A DNA stretch of 64,000 nucleotides, taken from contig JAGVSM010000516.1 in the NCBI GenBank assembly GCA_022494885.1, positions 62,001 through 126,000 on the forward strand, read 5' to 3'. A program made the translations under genes and the position numbers. Of this stretch, positions 45,085-56,244 are shown piece by piece; position 1 is the stretch's first letter; every line of letters begins with the position of its first letter. Below the pieces are notes generated by a model. The model was not told where the DNA came from and searched no databases. It saw only the letters and a list, made by a program, of their open reading frames with translations. This stretch comes from Micrasema longulum. Its lineage: Eukaryota; Arthropoda; Insecta; Trichoptera; Brachycentridae.

Positions 45085-45400
45085 TGTACACATTCCATGT
45101 ATTTGTGATGATTTACATCATAAAAACAGTCGCATCCTCGGGGGACCACTGGTTATACCTGAGGATGTTAAAGAGCTCGCCCCTTTCCTTATAGCTCCAT
45201 ACATTACGGATCGGCAATTAGAGGGGGAGATTTCGAGAAAACTATCGCCTTCCGCGCAGTAGGCAAGGTGTTTTTAAAATCAGGGCTTCGAGGAGGAGAA
45301 CTATTCACGGACTCGTCACAATAAATCTTTACAAGTCGCAGTGACGTCAGTAGCTTGTATAACACTGACTCTCAGCTTTAAGAATAAGAATAAGCATGCC
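45085..45400 (+). pseudogene. Element J ORF2 tail and 3' UTR
   Basis: Starts TGTACACATTCCATGTATTT, then frame HPRGPLVIPEDVKELAPFL-like, matching the RGPPVKSEDVKELARYL segment of the 9.7-kb copy. It ends GCAGTGACGTCAGTAGCTTG then AAGAATAAGAATAAGCATG, the element's 3' tail. It repeats the last bases of the piece at 44190-44350, so the two are probably separate copies or a duplication around the inserted element. Confidence 0.65.
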
Positions 45401-45579
45401 TTTTTTTATTGGTTTAGTGTTAATTTTCTTCGAAAAGCGCAACTAATGTTTATATTTATAAATATATTTAATGTAGATTCAAAATGGTAGGGTTTCTTTG
45501 ATCGGTTTGCGTAGCGACGAACTGTATATTAAAACGCGTAGCTTCTCGGTTGGTAGTTATTTGGTGGAGATGGGTGTAA

Positions 45580-45631
45580 ATGCAAGATGACTCTGATACT
45601 GCAGAGACTGTCAAAATGGGGACCACTATTG
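45580..45631 (+). CDS. Candidate first exon, unknown protein
   Basis: ATG in fair context (GTAAATGC) opens MQDDSDTAETVKMGTTI, followed by ATTG|GTGAGT, a near-consensus splice donor in phase 1. The 100 bases before it are GC-richer than the region (AAAACGCGTAGCTTCTCGGT). No matching downstream exon could be picked out, and an alternative ATG at 45586 opens a different frame over the same donor. The peptide is not recognised. Confidence 0.2.
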
Positions 45632-45639
45632 GTGAGTGA

Positions 45640-46165
45640 AAATTGGTGAGCTAGTTGAGCAAGATAAAGCGCACTAAGAGAATGAAAAACAATTTCCTCT
45701 GCCTTGCCTCTGTGGGTAGTTCTAAATACAAAACTTAAATGTGTATCTTATGCACTAGCACCTACTCACAGAGGAACACTAAACCTTAACATGCTCCCCA
45801 TTCATATTCTGTAGGGCTCAGTGCCTGTATGACTCTATAAGTCAAAATGTTTTTTAAAAAATAAGTGATGTCTTTTAGTCGACAAATTACTTGTCTATCC
45901 TTTCAAAATGTTTTTTTTCGTTCCTCTTCCTTAACCTCTTCTCTTAAAACTGAGCAGATAAATAGGTGTTTTTGATTTGATATCCAATCAAACTGATGGA
46001 TTTTTAAATTTTGAATCATTTAACAATAAAATAACTTTTCATAAAATATTCTAATATATTTTTTTAATTTTATTTATTCAAAACATTGCTTATAACTATA
46101 TTCATCGAAAAAGAAAATTAAATCTATAAATATAGATGAAAACTGTAATTAAACAGTTTTTAAAA
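45640..46165. other. Anonymous DNA
   Basis: Contains a partly inverted CCTCTGTGGGTAG / CTACTCACAGAGG pair (45708-45720, 45762-45775). AATAAA on the minus strand near 46072-46077 could serve the exon at 46169-46324. Confidence 0.3.
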
Positions 46166-46168
46166 TTA

Positions 46169-46324
46169 TTATGGGCACTTGCAACACAAGACACATCCAA
46201 CTCCAGGTGCCAGGCCTCCCAACACACAGGCGCAACACGGTGCCAACGACCGAGTAACTAAATCTTCCTTCTTTAAGACCCTCTCCGACCTGCATTGATT
46301 CTGGTTGCCTTCAAAACGACGTTG
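46169..46324 (-). CDS. Candidate terminal exon, cysteine-rich C-terminus
   Basis: On the minus strand TTTTTATTAATATTAG forms a weak acceptor, and the following 52 codons are open in phase 0 to a TAA. The peptide begins QRRFEGNQNQCRSERVL and ends LAPCCACVLGGLAPGVGC plus VLCCKCP: eight cysteines in 51 residues, seven in the last 23. A minus-strand AATAAA lies about 92 bases beyond the stop. GC content is sharply higher than the flanks. CC-x-C...CCxC near a C-terminus could mean metal binding or lipidation, or may be chance. No upstream exon with a matching donor was found, and no family is recognised. Confidence 0.3.
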   Translation of the reverse strand, partial: QRRFEGNQNQCRSERVLKKEDLVTRSLAPCCACVLGGLAPGVGCVLCCKCP

Positions 46325-46329
46325 CTAAT

Positions 46330-46955
46330 ATTAATAAAAATATATTAATATTTTTTGGAATTTCACTATACTTTAAAACATTTCTTTACCAAAAAACGAA
46401 AAATGAATAATTCTATACAATAAGGAAATATCACTTTTTTTTCCATTTTAAAAGTAATTAAGGTCTATGAAATACTGTCCAGTAAAAAAAATAAATTCGT
46501 TTATTATTTGTGGCATAAAAATTTATTTGTAATTTTGAATTCCCGCAAAAACTGTGATTCCATGGGCCACACCCCTAATACGTCATGATCTATGTTTATT
46601 TGTTCCTGCCGTTGAAATTTGTGTAGAACAATTTCATGAATCTTGACGTCACAACCAAGGCCAAACACGTCGCGTTTTTCTACTAACATATATTTATTGA
46701 GTTTCTTTTTTACATTTATGTATGAAAATATTTTTCTCCAAAATCCATATTGATTTTTAAAATACAATTAATTATTCCAAATCCATTTCATAAATTTTGT
46801 TCGGTAATCGCAATATGTGATTTTCCTTTTAATTGTAACCACACAAAAACAGATTGTTCTACATGATTTTCTTAATTTGTTTAATTGATTATCAAGAAAA
46901 TTACAATATTTATTAATTTTACTGTTTATGTATTAAGTTAAAATGTTTTCTGTAT
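46330..46955. other. Anonymous DNA
   Basis: An 87-codon minus frame (46504-46767) includes LVEKRDVFGLGCDVKIHE. There is no consensus donor at its end and no known motif, so it is not called as an exon. Confidence 0.3.
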
Positions 46956-46956
46956 A

Positions 46957-47240
46957 CGGTGGGGCAGAAAGGTCACCCCGGTTTCAGATTGACGTAGCAA
47001 GAGGTGTAGTGAGAGTAAAAGGTAACAAGAGTGTCGTTTAAAATATGGAGTTATGCAATTTTCACTTGAATCCATGGCCTTATCGAAGAGTTCATTAAAA
47101 ATAGCTGTTCACTGATCTCCATGCAGCGAGCATTTAGTATCCACTTTGAGCTCGGTTGACGTTATTTCACTCCAGATTTAAAAAAAAAACTTTTAACAGG
47201 TGAATGGCGAACTTCAGAAAAACAGGTTGTAAATTTATAC
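46957..47240 (+). pseudogene. DNA transposon relic with DUF4817-like N-terminus
   Basis: Starts with a terminal-repeat-like CGGTGGGGCAGAAAGGTCAC. The translation has VWSYAIFT then GLIEEFIKNSCS, MQRAFSIHFELG, then GEWRTSEKQV, interrupted by several stops and frameshifts. I recall the pattern 'Y-x-x-F-S-x-E-x-x-x-x-I-x-x-F-x-x-x-x-x-S-V-T-x-T-Q-R-x-F-R' as the N-terminal helix-turn-helix domain (DUF4817) of arthropod mariner-like transposons. Only this N-terminal part remains. Confidence 0.6.
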
Positions 47241-47244
47241 ATTT

Positions 47245-48740
47245 TTTTCTTTTCTTTTGATTACAGTTTTGGAATATTTTTCATCTTTAAATAATATAAT
47301 TATTCGATATTGCCAAAAAATATTAACAAATATTTAACCAAAGATTATACACGTGACAAAACGTAAATATTTTGAATGTTGACGTTTTATATAAGGTGCA
47401 CGCAATTGAAGTGTGGCATTATTAAAAATTATAATATTCCAGAACAAAAAATTTTAATCGATTTTCCGTTGAAATCGCTAAAATGATAAATAATCGTGCT
47501 GAGAAACTTTCTTTGAGTCGGTTGTTACCACGTTTATAAACATCAATCTATGATTGAGCAACGGGGACTATAAAATATTCAAGTGAAAAACCACTGTTAC
47601 TGTCTTTCAGACAAATATTTACATAGGGGCAGTTTTTTCACTACTTTCACGATGATGCCATGGCTTGTTATTCTGAAATACACTATTCATCACTTTATAT
47701 GTTTAATTATAATGTTAGATAAAATAAACATTGCTTTCTTTATCTAAAATGCCTATTCGTTAGAAGTTTTTAAAGCCTGTCAATTGGCTAATTAAAACGA
47801 AAATAATGAATACTGAAATCATACCGTCTAGATAAATGAATTTCAAAAAACAATTAATGAAGTCAAACATTAATCAAATCAATTTGAATCCTTATGTCCG
47901 GAGTTGACACACATAAATCTAAATTGAAGCTAAAAAACCATCGAGATGATCAATTTATGAAATGGAAATCTCTTTTCTATCCGCTACCAACAAAGGCGAC
48001 CGGATTATCATTAGGTTCGTTATACAAACTCGCTGACAGTCCGGAAAGACAGATGTCATATGTACGAGAGGAGATACCACCATTTTAATGTGTATTTTTT
48101 AGACTTTGAATTTCATCGCTGCTATTTGTTTGGAGTAAACTTTAATTAAGTTATTTAACTCAGTATTTACTTTTCATTTTTTATGGCCTTAAGAAAATAG
48201 GCGGTGTCTGGGTCTATCATGTTGATGAAAAGGTATTTTAAAATTGTTTTTCTGTCACTCTCTTGCAAATGCCTCTCCGGTATTATGCAAAAAAGATAAC
48301 TGCACGTTGGACTAATTTTGCCTGGCTATTCGCTGTTCCGTTTTCCGCACCCCTAAAATGGAAAAGTATTGAAGTTTTATTTACTGTGTTAGCACCTTTT
48401 CGTTATTCAAAACTATTAATCATATTTGTCTGCCGAATGTCCGAAGACAACAGATAAAACTGAGCACTCTCAGAGGTTTTTTAGATTTTGTATGCAAAAA
48501 AATCACCGTGGTAGTGCCATAATTCGGGAAAAAAATAAAGCGATACGTTTGTAATTAAAATTTAGAACAACGGAAATCATAAATATTATATTAACAAATA
48601 ATTTAAAGAAGAAGCAAAATGATATAACAGAAATCAAATAAAGAAAAAATAAAAATCACAAAGAAACATTATAAACCGATTCAATATTAGATGCTAAAAA
48701 AAAAACCTATTTCAAAAATAAGCCAGAAACCACAAGATGT
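47245..48740. other. Anonymous DNA
   Basis: Frames 47894-48088 and 48263-48457 are compositionally balanced but show no family signature or splice context. Confidence 0.35.
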
Positions 48741-48741
48741 A

Positions 48742-48850
48742 ATTAAAATAACCATCACGCCGTTTATCCATACGAGTAAGTAGAGAGGATAGAACGCCAT
48801 ATTACTCTGCTTTTGCATACAAAATTTGTTTCATCTACATTCATACATTT
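48742..48850 (-). mobile_element. Element P, 3' end (copy 2)
   Basis: Plus strand: CCATCACGCCGTTTATCCAT, then GAGAGGATAGAACGCCATAT and TTATGCACGCGCGCCGATC. Reverse of the end of 49150-49515, 300 bp away in head-to-head arrangement. Confidence 0.6.
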
Positions 48851-49149
48851 TTTTATGCACGCGCGCCGATCAATAAAATAATACCTTATAATATATACTC
48901 ATATTCCAAACAAGTTTTGAAATTTCGAAGGCATATTTTTTTTATTTTTCTGGTTTTTTATATACACAAATACTATTTTTTAATATGCAATATTTATCCT
49001 AGTATATTATGTTAACAAAAACATGAATTGCAATTTTCAATTTTTTTATTTCCTCATTGTCCCATATAGAATTTCAAATTAATGCCTCCCCTAATGTTAT
49101 TATGCTATTCATTTTAAAATAGCAGCTTAATGTTTAAATGCTTTAATCT

Positions 49150-49515
49150 ATTTTTATGAAATTTAGTTTTTGCACAAATGTTGAGATCCGTGAAGTGTAA
49201 GTGGCTGAAACATGCATTATCGACAGAATCAAGAAAGGGGTGCTTCGTTAGTTTCGACATGTAGAGCGAATGGACAGCGAAAGAACGGCTAAAAAGATAT
49301 ACGATGCAAATGTTGATAGATGCAGATAACGAGGAAGACTGAGAAAGACATGGCACGATCAAGTCCATCAAATACTTGAAGATGGACATGTCAAAAGTAG
49401 GAATAATCAGGTGCGTGCATGAGAAGATGTAAGAATGTAGAAGAAGCGAGGTTTGTATGTCAAGATAGAGTGTTATGATGTTCTATCTTCTCTGCCTACC
49501 TTTGTTTTGTCTTTA
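49150..49515 (+). pseudogene. Element P, non-LTR ORF2 C-terminus and 3' end
   Basis: Readings FRHVERMDSERTAKKIYDAN, then one stop, then RGRLRKTWHDQVHQILEDG and SRNNQVRA. This is the post-RT tail 'W-F-G-H-V-x-R-M, K-x-x-x, G-R-x-R-K-x-W-x-D-Q-V' of RTE/Jockey-related elements. The upstream bases (49185-49250) give an 'R-I-K-K-G-V-L-R-W' motif with a small deletion. The 3' end GATGTTCTATCTTCTCTGCC defines the family end seen reversed at 28201, 48742 and 63955. Two in-frame stops make it a pseudogene. Confidence 0.75.
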
Positions 49516-49529
49516 GTTGTTGACTCATT

Positions 49530-50420
49530 TCATTTTTTCTGAAACAAATCAAGTCCATTTTTTAACCCATTGAGACTACACGTTTAGGTCAACCCTGCCA
49601 CCCTATTGCTCAGGAAATGCTTCCGTGGGTTGAGAATCTGGTTTTCTCCGGCCTGGGACTGTGGCCTCGGACGAGAATCTTGTTTGAGCTTGAACATGGG
49701 ATGCGATTTGAGCAGCTATAATGACAGTTGACAGTCTTGTATGTCTCTATCAGGTCACCCCTTTCTCGCCGTTCCTGCAGCGTTGTGAGATCGAGAGTTT
49801 CCAGTTTCTCTACATAAGGAAGCCGTTACAGCCTTGGCGACAACTTTGTAACTCGTCTTTGGACTCTTTCTTACAAGTTGATATCCTTAACAAAATAGGG
49901 ATTCTATATCTAAGCCTCGTAATTAAGGGTTGATTTAAGATTGGATTTGTATATTTTTAGTAGCATATTCGGTGTTATATAATATGTACAAGCTTTTATT
50001 TTCAAGTAAAAAAATAAATTATATTCTATTAATATGCAATATTCTCATTGTAAATCAATTGCAATTGTTATTCCGAGGTCTTTTTATTGCTTAACAAATT
50101 CCAAATCTTCATCATTCAGACTTTATTTAAATTTGGGTATTATTGACCCGATATGAACAACTTAGGATTTATTAACATCGAGTGTTAGAAGACATTTCTT
50201 GATCTATTTATGAATACTGTTTAGGTCTTGAAAAAAGGCAAAAAAAAAAACTTTGAATGTATGATTGCCGGTAAATCTGTAGTAAAGAGTGTAAAGAGAA
50301 ATGGACTAAGTACCTTCAGATCCCTTGCGAAACGCCGCTTAATACTGGTTCTTCACTTGACATTCACAGTCCGTCACCAACTTGAACTTTGTGTCTTTGC
50401 AAATTCGCAAATCACCCAAC
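49530..50420 (-). pseudogene. Jockey/CR1-like reverse transcriptase, decayed
   Basis: The minus strand, from 50420 downward, shows the palm motif GVSQG followed after a shift by VLSPFLFTLFTTDLP, the usual 'G-V-P-Q-G-S-V-L-S-P-L-L-F' block. The region of the Y/F-A-D-D box (expected near 50240) is not visible and probably deleted. Next come LTLDVNKS-VVHIG, FK-SLNDEDLEFV-like sequence, KDLGITI, LLKIYKSNLKSTLNYEA, ERVQRRVTKLSPRL and EKLETLDLTTLQERRERGDL plus IETYKTVN. These thumb motifs are unambiguous for this superfamily. The C-terminus RKHFLSNRV / LNGLKNGLDLF ends near 49535. Many stops and frameshifts. It abuts element P tail to tail. Confidence 0.85.
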
Positions 50421-50619
50421 AAATTTTTTTCATGACTGTAATAAAGATACATGAGTTAAAATTTTCCATACAAATAAAGGTTTAATAGTAAATAACATCG
50501 AAATATTTCACATTAGAAAGTTTTAGAAAAATAATGTCCCTTTAATCAATAATCAAACAACCTTTCAATATAGCCCATTATACGATGTTCCATTGTAATG
50601 GTCACCTTTTACTTATTCA

Positions 50620-50880
50620 ACTCACGCTCCACTATTTCTCCCACAACATCAAACATTTCATAAACTAATCAGTGCATATAAGGGTTGCCTACTAAAAACA
50701 TGTAGTTTTGAATCGGCATATCGGTTTTATAATTTTATGTAATAACTATGGTGAAGGTATAAAGAGAGTTTAGCATGTTAGTTTAATTGGTATCCTGGCG
50801 AAGAAGTATGTACGTCTCAAAACCAACCAGTAGACATACAAAAGTCTGTAAGTGAAAATATACGCATATTTACATATAAT
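50620..50880 (+). repeat. Repeat D, copy 3
   Basis: ACATCAAACATTTCATAAAC, AAGGGTTGCCTACTAAA, ATGGTGAAGGTATAAAG, TATCCTGGCGAAGAAGTATG and TACGTCTCAAAACCAACC. Same order as 53840-54080 reversed. The core CTGANGA is mutated (CTGGCGA). Confidence 0.65.
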
Positions 50881-50884
50881 AAAA

Positions 50885-51050
50885 CATTATAAATTGTCGT
50901 ATTATATCCATAGTAAGGCAAGTCTCCTTTTTTATTGTTCATGGAGAGCAAACGCTAGCAATATTCTCAGAATTAATTTTTTTTTAGCAGATGTCAGCAG
51001 AGTACAGCTTGAACTTCATAATTGCTGTGAATGCGCATTTTATATTTTGA
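50885..51050. other. Anonymous DNA
   Basis: A 96-codon frame (50852-51142) overlaps repeats and is not a gene. Confidence 0.35.
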
Positions 51051-51054
51051 GTTT

Positions 51055-51135
51055 GTTCAGCCGGAAAAATCTTACTCACATGATAAAGATTTCCGCTCCT
51101 ATACTTCACAAAAGTCAACAGACAGATTTTTTTTT
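51055..51135 (-). repeat. Repeat E, partial
   Basis: CAGCCGGAAAAATCTTACTC, ACATGATAAAG and AAAAGTCAACAGACAG match the 9085-9150 part. Confidence 0.6.
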
Positions 51136-51139
51136 TTAT

Positions 51140-53250
51140 TAAAGACATAAATGACAAAAAATATCACATATGTTTTTATTCATGCTTTGTAAGAGACTTG
51201 GGTAAAGTTTAGAATTAGCCCTCAATAAAAAGAACCTCCAAAGGTTGAAGATTACACAAAGCTCTTTGGAGATGAAAGAACAAATGCTGAGAATGCCACT
51301 CAGACCTAACAGAAATAAAAAAAAAGAAAATCCTCTTCACTTTTTTCCCAAAACCACAAAAATGATTTCGGGAAAAGATTGGGGGGGGTGAATTCACGTA
51401 AAAAAGCATTTTCGCATCAATACAACTGCACAGGTCAAGGTAAAAAGAAGCGAAGAATTAGCATATCACCAAAATGTCGTTGATCTGAACACAAAACAAA
51501 GACTGTTGGAGAAATAAAAGAAGTAACGGTCACACATAGTGTTCCGTTTTATACAAACTAGACGCTTAAAACTCTGAAAATATATTATAATTATTTAATT
51601 TAAAGAATTTAAAAAAATTATTATATTTTTTAATCACTTGATTTTTAAAGTTAATATTTGATAAAAAACATTATTATACTATTTTGTAAATCAATCTCGC
51701 TTCGGTAAACTCTACAACGTTAAAAAAAATGTTCTTAGATAATGTACGCAGTTTCTAAAATTATAAAAACATGACATGTAAGTGTTTGATTGTGATTTCA
51801 GCGAGAATTAAACCTGGAACCCATTTGCGTAAAAGCAAACATTTAAGCTTTTATACTAAAACAGTCACTCATTTCATTTCATTTGATTTCCAAAGAAATT
51901 TATTTTATAAATATTATGCTGTTTACAAGACACATTATGTGAAAATAAGTTCACGTTGGGAAGATGCATTTATGAATTTTCTTTTTTTTATTATTTAAAT
52001 ATGTATAATTTATTTTATAATTTTAAATGTATATCACTGTATGTTGTTTCGAAAAAACGTCAAATATAAATTATTTCGTGTTTTACTGATCAAACTTAAC
52101 TATATAATTCAAGTAAAAATTAAAAGAACATGAAAACATTCTTTTTATTTTGCTTTTTTTATGTTTAAGCGCGGTAATAACAAAAACAGAATTAGAAAGA
52201 GGAAAATTGTTGATACATCCCTTCGTTTTATTTCCAGTAACAATACTTTTATTTCAATACTATAGATGCAACATTGAACCACCTGAATGAATTTACTCAT
52301 TTATGTTTCAATTTTACCTGAATTAAGAATGTTACTAAATTAACCACGCTAAATTAAAGTACAAAGTCATGAACTTTGAAATGGTCTAAAAAATAATTTG
52401 ATATTTTGAATTGCCTTCTGGAGAGATGGATAAAACATGCAAATGACTTTTAAACTTGTTCTATGGGACTTTGGTTCTTTGAAATTCCTTTATTAATATG
52501 ACCCTACGTTCTGGGAGAATTAGCATTTTATATTTGATGAAAATATACTAATTCTGTTGGAATGTCCTCGGCTTTTCCACTCAAAAATAATTCCTTTGAG
52601 GTTCGGTTACCTCCACGGTCAAGTAAAACTTAAGCCAAGGTTCTTATGCCTCTCTTATTAAAATGTCAAAGCCGACTTTTCTCATTTCTGGTACCGCTGT
52701 TCATTTATACTTTCAAAAGAAAAAAAATCTAAGATTTCTTGTAATCTTAAAAGTTTTAAATGTGTTTTCTCTCTGCGAATTTGTTCGAAAATTCTAACTA
52801 TTCATGTTAAATAAATTATACTTACCATTCAGTTTTTTGGCCGATAATATTTAATATTTATCTATTTAAAAATAAGGCTTTATCTTTTTAATTTAGTTTT
52901 ATTCAGAAAACATACATTCATACATAATAAGTATTAAAAATATAAATTTTCTCACATAAAAAAACAATTATTTTTTAATAAATTTAGTAAAAGATGTAAA
53001 CATCAAATGTGATAAAAAAACTTAAGTAAGAAAAGAATAATCGTTAACGTTTGCGGGCTCCATGGAGTCTTTTTTTTTTTAAATAAATGAAAATACTGAA
53101 GCACACTCAGTCATCCATGCACTCATATATAACGTTTACATATACAGACATGCGTACGCACATTTACATGCATATATAAAACATACCCAACAAATACATT
53201 ACAACATGCGATACATATACATAATTCTCACATCGCTTTCAAGGTTTGCC
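51140..53250. other. AT-rich anonymous DNA
   Basis: No gene recognised. 52290-52700 is single-copy and more complex. 53090-53225 is an ACAT/CATA-rich stretch resembling the variable tract of repeat Q in reverse. Confidence 0.4.
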
Positions 53251-53254
53251 TAGT

Positions 53255-53470
53255 ATGTGAAATAATTCAGTCAGATAAATCTCACTCGCACCAATAAATT
53301 TTTCAGCTCTTAAACTTCACAAAAAGAAACAGATGGTGGAATTGAATAAACGTGCATGTTCCAACATAGGTGAATGTCGCACAGTGTGTAAAGTGGCAAT
53401 TTAAACCCGCCAATAACAGGTCATATGGCATGTAAATGTCTAGACTCTACTATTCCCTACTCTAAATTAT
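53255..53470 (-). repeat. Repeat E copy
   Basis: TCAGATAAATCTCACTCGCA, TTTCAGCTCTTAAACTTCAC, GTCGCACAGTGTGTAAAG, CGCCAATAACAGGTCATATG and AAATGTCTAGACTC: one of the most complete minus copies. Confidence 0.7.
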
Positions 53471-53474
53471 TATC

Positions 53475-53835
53475 TCTATTGTATTATATTAAATTATCAG
53501 TAAGCTACAATAGCAAACATGGTTATTGGAAATCAGTCTAAGTTGAAATTTAAATCTATTGTAGCATGAGGACATACTCTAAACAGCTTTTGGCAAACAA
53601 TTGTATTGTTTGCATTTCATGGAATAAGTAAATATTTCAAAACTCAGTGATTAGTGAGTAATTTTACGTTTGTTTGTTAAACAATTGTGAGCCGTTTATA
53701 ATTACTTAAATTAAATCAGCCAATTGTACACAACAACGCTACTTTATCTACGTAAATATCCATTTGTTAAAATTATTTATGTCAACTTGCTTTATACTTT
53801 TCAGAATTGATAATAATGAACTAAGTGTTACTTTA
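53475..53835. other. AT-rich anonymous DNA
   Basis: Nothing recognised. Confidence 0.4.
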
Positions 53836-53839
53836 TAAC

Positions 53840-54080
53840 TGTACGTAACCACTTACCGATTTTTTTGTGTCTACCGGTTTTGAGACATACCCGCCTCTTC
53901 ATCAGGACACCAATTAAAACAACATTCAAAACTATACACCTTCACCATAGTTGTGGCACAAAAATATAAAACCAATATTCCATGCATTTAGTAGGCAACC
54001 CTTACATGCAATGATGAGGTTAGGAAATTGTTTGATGTTGCTAGAGAAATAGTGTAAAAAAAAGGGAGGGGCTGGTAGAA
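53840..54080 (-). repeat. Repeat D, copy 4
   Basis: Plus strand: GTGTCTACCGGTTTTGAGAC, CCTCTTCATCAGGACACC, ACCTTCACCATAGTTGTG and TAGGCAACCCTTACATGC. The stem I arms (GTGTC / GACAC) and CTGATGA are intact; GAAAC has mutated to AAAAC. Confidence 0.7.
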
Positions 54081-54084
54081 ACCG

Positions 54085-54495
54085 GTAGATAAAGATAATT
54101 ATTATATCCAAATATTTAACAATATTTTGTAATATCTTTGATCACTCTTCACATCTCCTACATATATTAAAACTTTAATGTTACCAAATATTTATAAACG
54201 GGGACTATGCTTTTCTAAAAGTATACGGATCTTTTCAACCGTCATATTTTTTATTTTGCCAATATTCTTTTTTTATTTTTTTTTATTAATCATTATATTT
54301 TTATAAATGATACGTGGTTTTTTATACGAATCTACTTTTATATTTCTGGTAAATTTTATAACTGTAACTCTCCAAAAAAAGAGACCCGATCTTGTGCTTG
54401 GAAAGTGACTTACACTGTTATCGTTATTTAGTTTTTAGAATTTACATAATTTAGTAAATTAGTAAAAAAAACTTATACGGTTTAAAAAAAAAACA
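54085..54495. other. AT-rich anonymous DNA
   Basis: Nothing recognised. Confidence 0.4.
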
Positions 54496-54499
54496 AGAT

Positions 54500-54790
54500 A
54501 AAATAATACAGTAATAAGAATGGTATTTTACACGAGTTAAATTTTTTTTTTTAAATTTACCGATGATGAATTTATTTATTGATATATTAGTTTTAATAGT
54601 TTTTAGTTATTGGGGAGATTATTGTAATTTTTGAAACTAATAAACTAAACTAAAATTTTTTTTTTTTAAATACAAAGCAATTTTGACCACTACTTGTGTG
54701 AAATTTGGGGATTTTAGTATTATTTTGGTATCTGAGTGACTTATTCATCTCAAACTCTTATATTGCTTCTTCTTTGTAAACTTGAATGGA
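54500..54790 (-). mobile_element. Reverse copy of the 44540 non-LTR 3' end
   Basis: Plus strand: TTATTGATATATTAGTTTTA, GATTATTGTAATTTTTGAAA, TATTTTGGTATCTGAGTGAC and TTATTCATCTCAAACTC. Each is the inverse of a segment at 44610-44780 and in reverse order. About 40 bp near 54630-54665 do not match. Confidence 0.6.
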
Positions 54791-54794
54791 ATTT

Positions 54795-56040
54795 ATTTTA
54801 TGAATAACATTGAGCATAAACTTTAAATAATTTATATAGAATTTCCGTATTGAATGTTGGGGGTTTCTATAAAATTACTTTAATAATTATTTTTTGTATT
54901 ATTTTAAGAAGATTTAATGTATGGGCATATGCACCCCCCCATTCAATAATACCATATAGTAATAATGATTGTATAATTGAGTAATAAGTCATTTTTTAAT
55001 GATTGATTTTCAAAATATTCCTTAATCTAATAAATATGTATATGTCGATACATTTCGAACAACATCGAACACCGAATTTTTTTGATTTTGAAACTATCAA
55101 GAGTTAAATTTAAAACCACATGCACAATAGTAGCCCTAGAACCTTCGTACTTTTCTGTTTACAGTAGTAAACCATTTTTAAAAGCCTCAATAATGATGTG
55201 AATTGTTTTCAATTCTGCCTAATTTCAAAACCTTTTTAAAATTAAAAATAACCATTGTCAACATATACTTTAACGCAAATAAAAAACCTTTTTAATAAGA
55301 CAATACGAACGTTTAAGCATTCACACGGCTTATGCCTTCATCAACAATATTTGAAAATATGTCATCAACATAACTGAAAATCAAAATAATCTGAAGTGAT
55401 CCTACTCCTCGAGTTCTTAAGTAATTGGTGAGGATATGACTCAACTATTTACTTAAGCAGACAATCGTATTTTTAATTGTTGTATTTATTACATATAATT
55501 TGCATACTTTGAGTATTGGTTTCTCCAATAATTTTAATGAAAACTTTATACTTCAGTATTTAAGTAATTAAATCGTTTTTGTTTCAACGCAATGCACGAG
55601 TTAAATATTAATAAGAACTCAACCAGGAATTCAGAGTTACCCATCATTGGGTGTTAATATAATCTTCAGGTTGTAACGATTAATTTTAAATAATAAAAAT
55701 CGGTGATCAGTCCACCAAACGTATAAAACTCTACGCGATACTATGGATTGGAAACAAGTTGGGCGATAAAATTATTTCTTCAAATAGTATTTTAGAACAC
55801 CTAATTGAAAGGTGGAAAAGCCAAAAAAACTAAAAAGAGAAGAAGAAAAGGCCATTAAAAATGGAAGTTTTGCGGTTTTTTTTAATATATATTTTTTAAA
55901 AGACTTAGAAACTCAAATATTTTTACTTAGCATATTATTATCAGCGCTCGAAGCATTGTAATTTTGAAATTACTCCGCCCTTTATGTCACAGGTTCTCAT
56001 TGGTACGTTCTGCTGTATGGTGAATTACCTTCCCGCAAAC
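54795..56040. other. AT-rich anonymous DNA
   Basis: Nothing recognised. Confidence 0.4.
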
Positions 56041-56042
56041 AG

Positions 56043-56240
56043 ACGCCGTGGCGCAGTTGGTTAGACAGCCAATTGTAAAACTGGCGTCCCGGGTTCGATT
56101 TCCGCCACTTGCAAGAAAAAAAAATGTAAGAAAGATTTTTTTCTCAATTGGTCTGGGTGTTGCAGTGTATTTTTCATTACCTCCTTCCATATCCCCTCTA
56201 TCCCACCTGCCGACAAGATTAAAAGAGGCTTAGCGGGTTA
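56043..56240 (+). repeat. tRNA-derived SINE related to SINE B
   Basis: Head GCCGTGGCGCAGTTGGTTAG (A-box) and GGGTTCGATTTC (B-box). The body TCTCAATTGGTCTGGGTGTT shares the CTGGGTGT core with SINE B, then diverges (CCCCTCTATCCCACCTGCCG). The 5' and 3' ends of the tRNA-like part do not pair, so it is not a functional tRNA gene. Confidence 0.65.
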
Positions 56241-56244
56241 TTCT

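Noticed and set aside
47894..48088. Basic 64-codon frame resembling a coding fragment
   Set aside because: Balanced composition, but no motif, splice pair or second copy supports it.
56043..56115. Possible functional tRNA gene (A-box and B-box present)
   Set aside because: The ends of the tRNA-like region do not form an acceptor stem, and a SINE body and tail follow; the same applies to the heads at 9232, 26140 and 58427.
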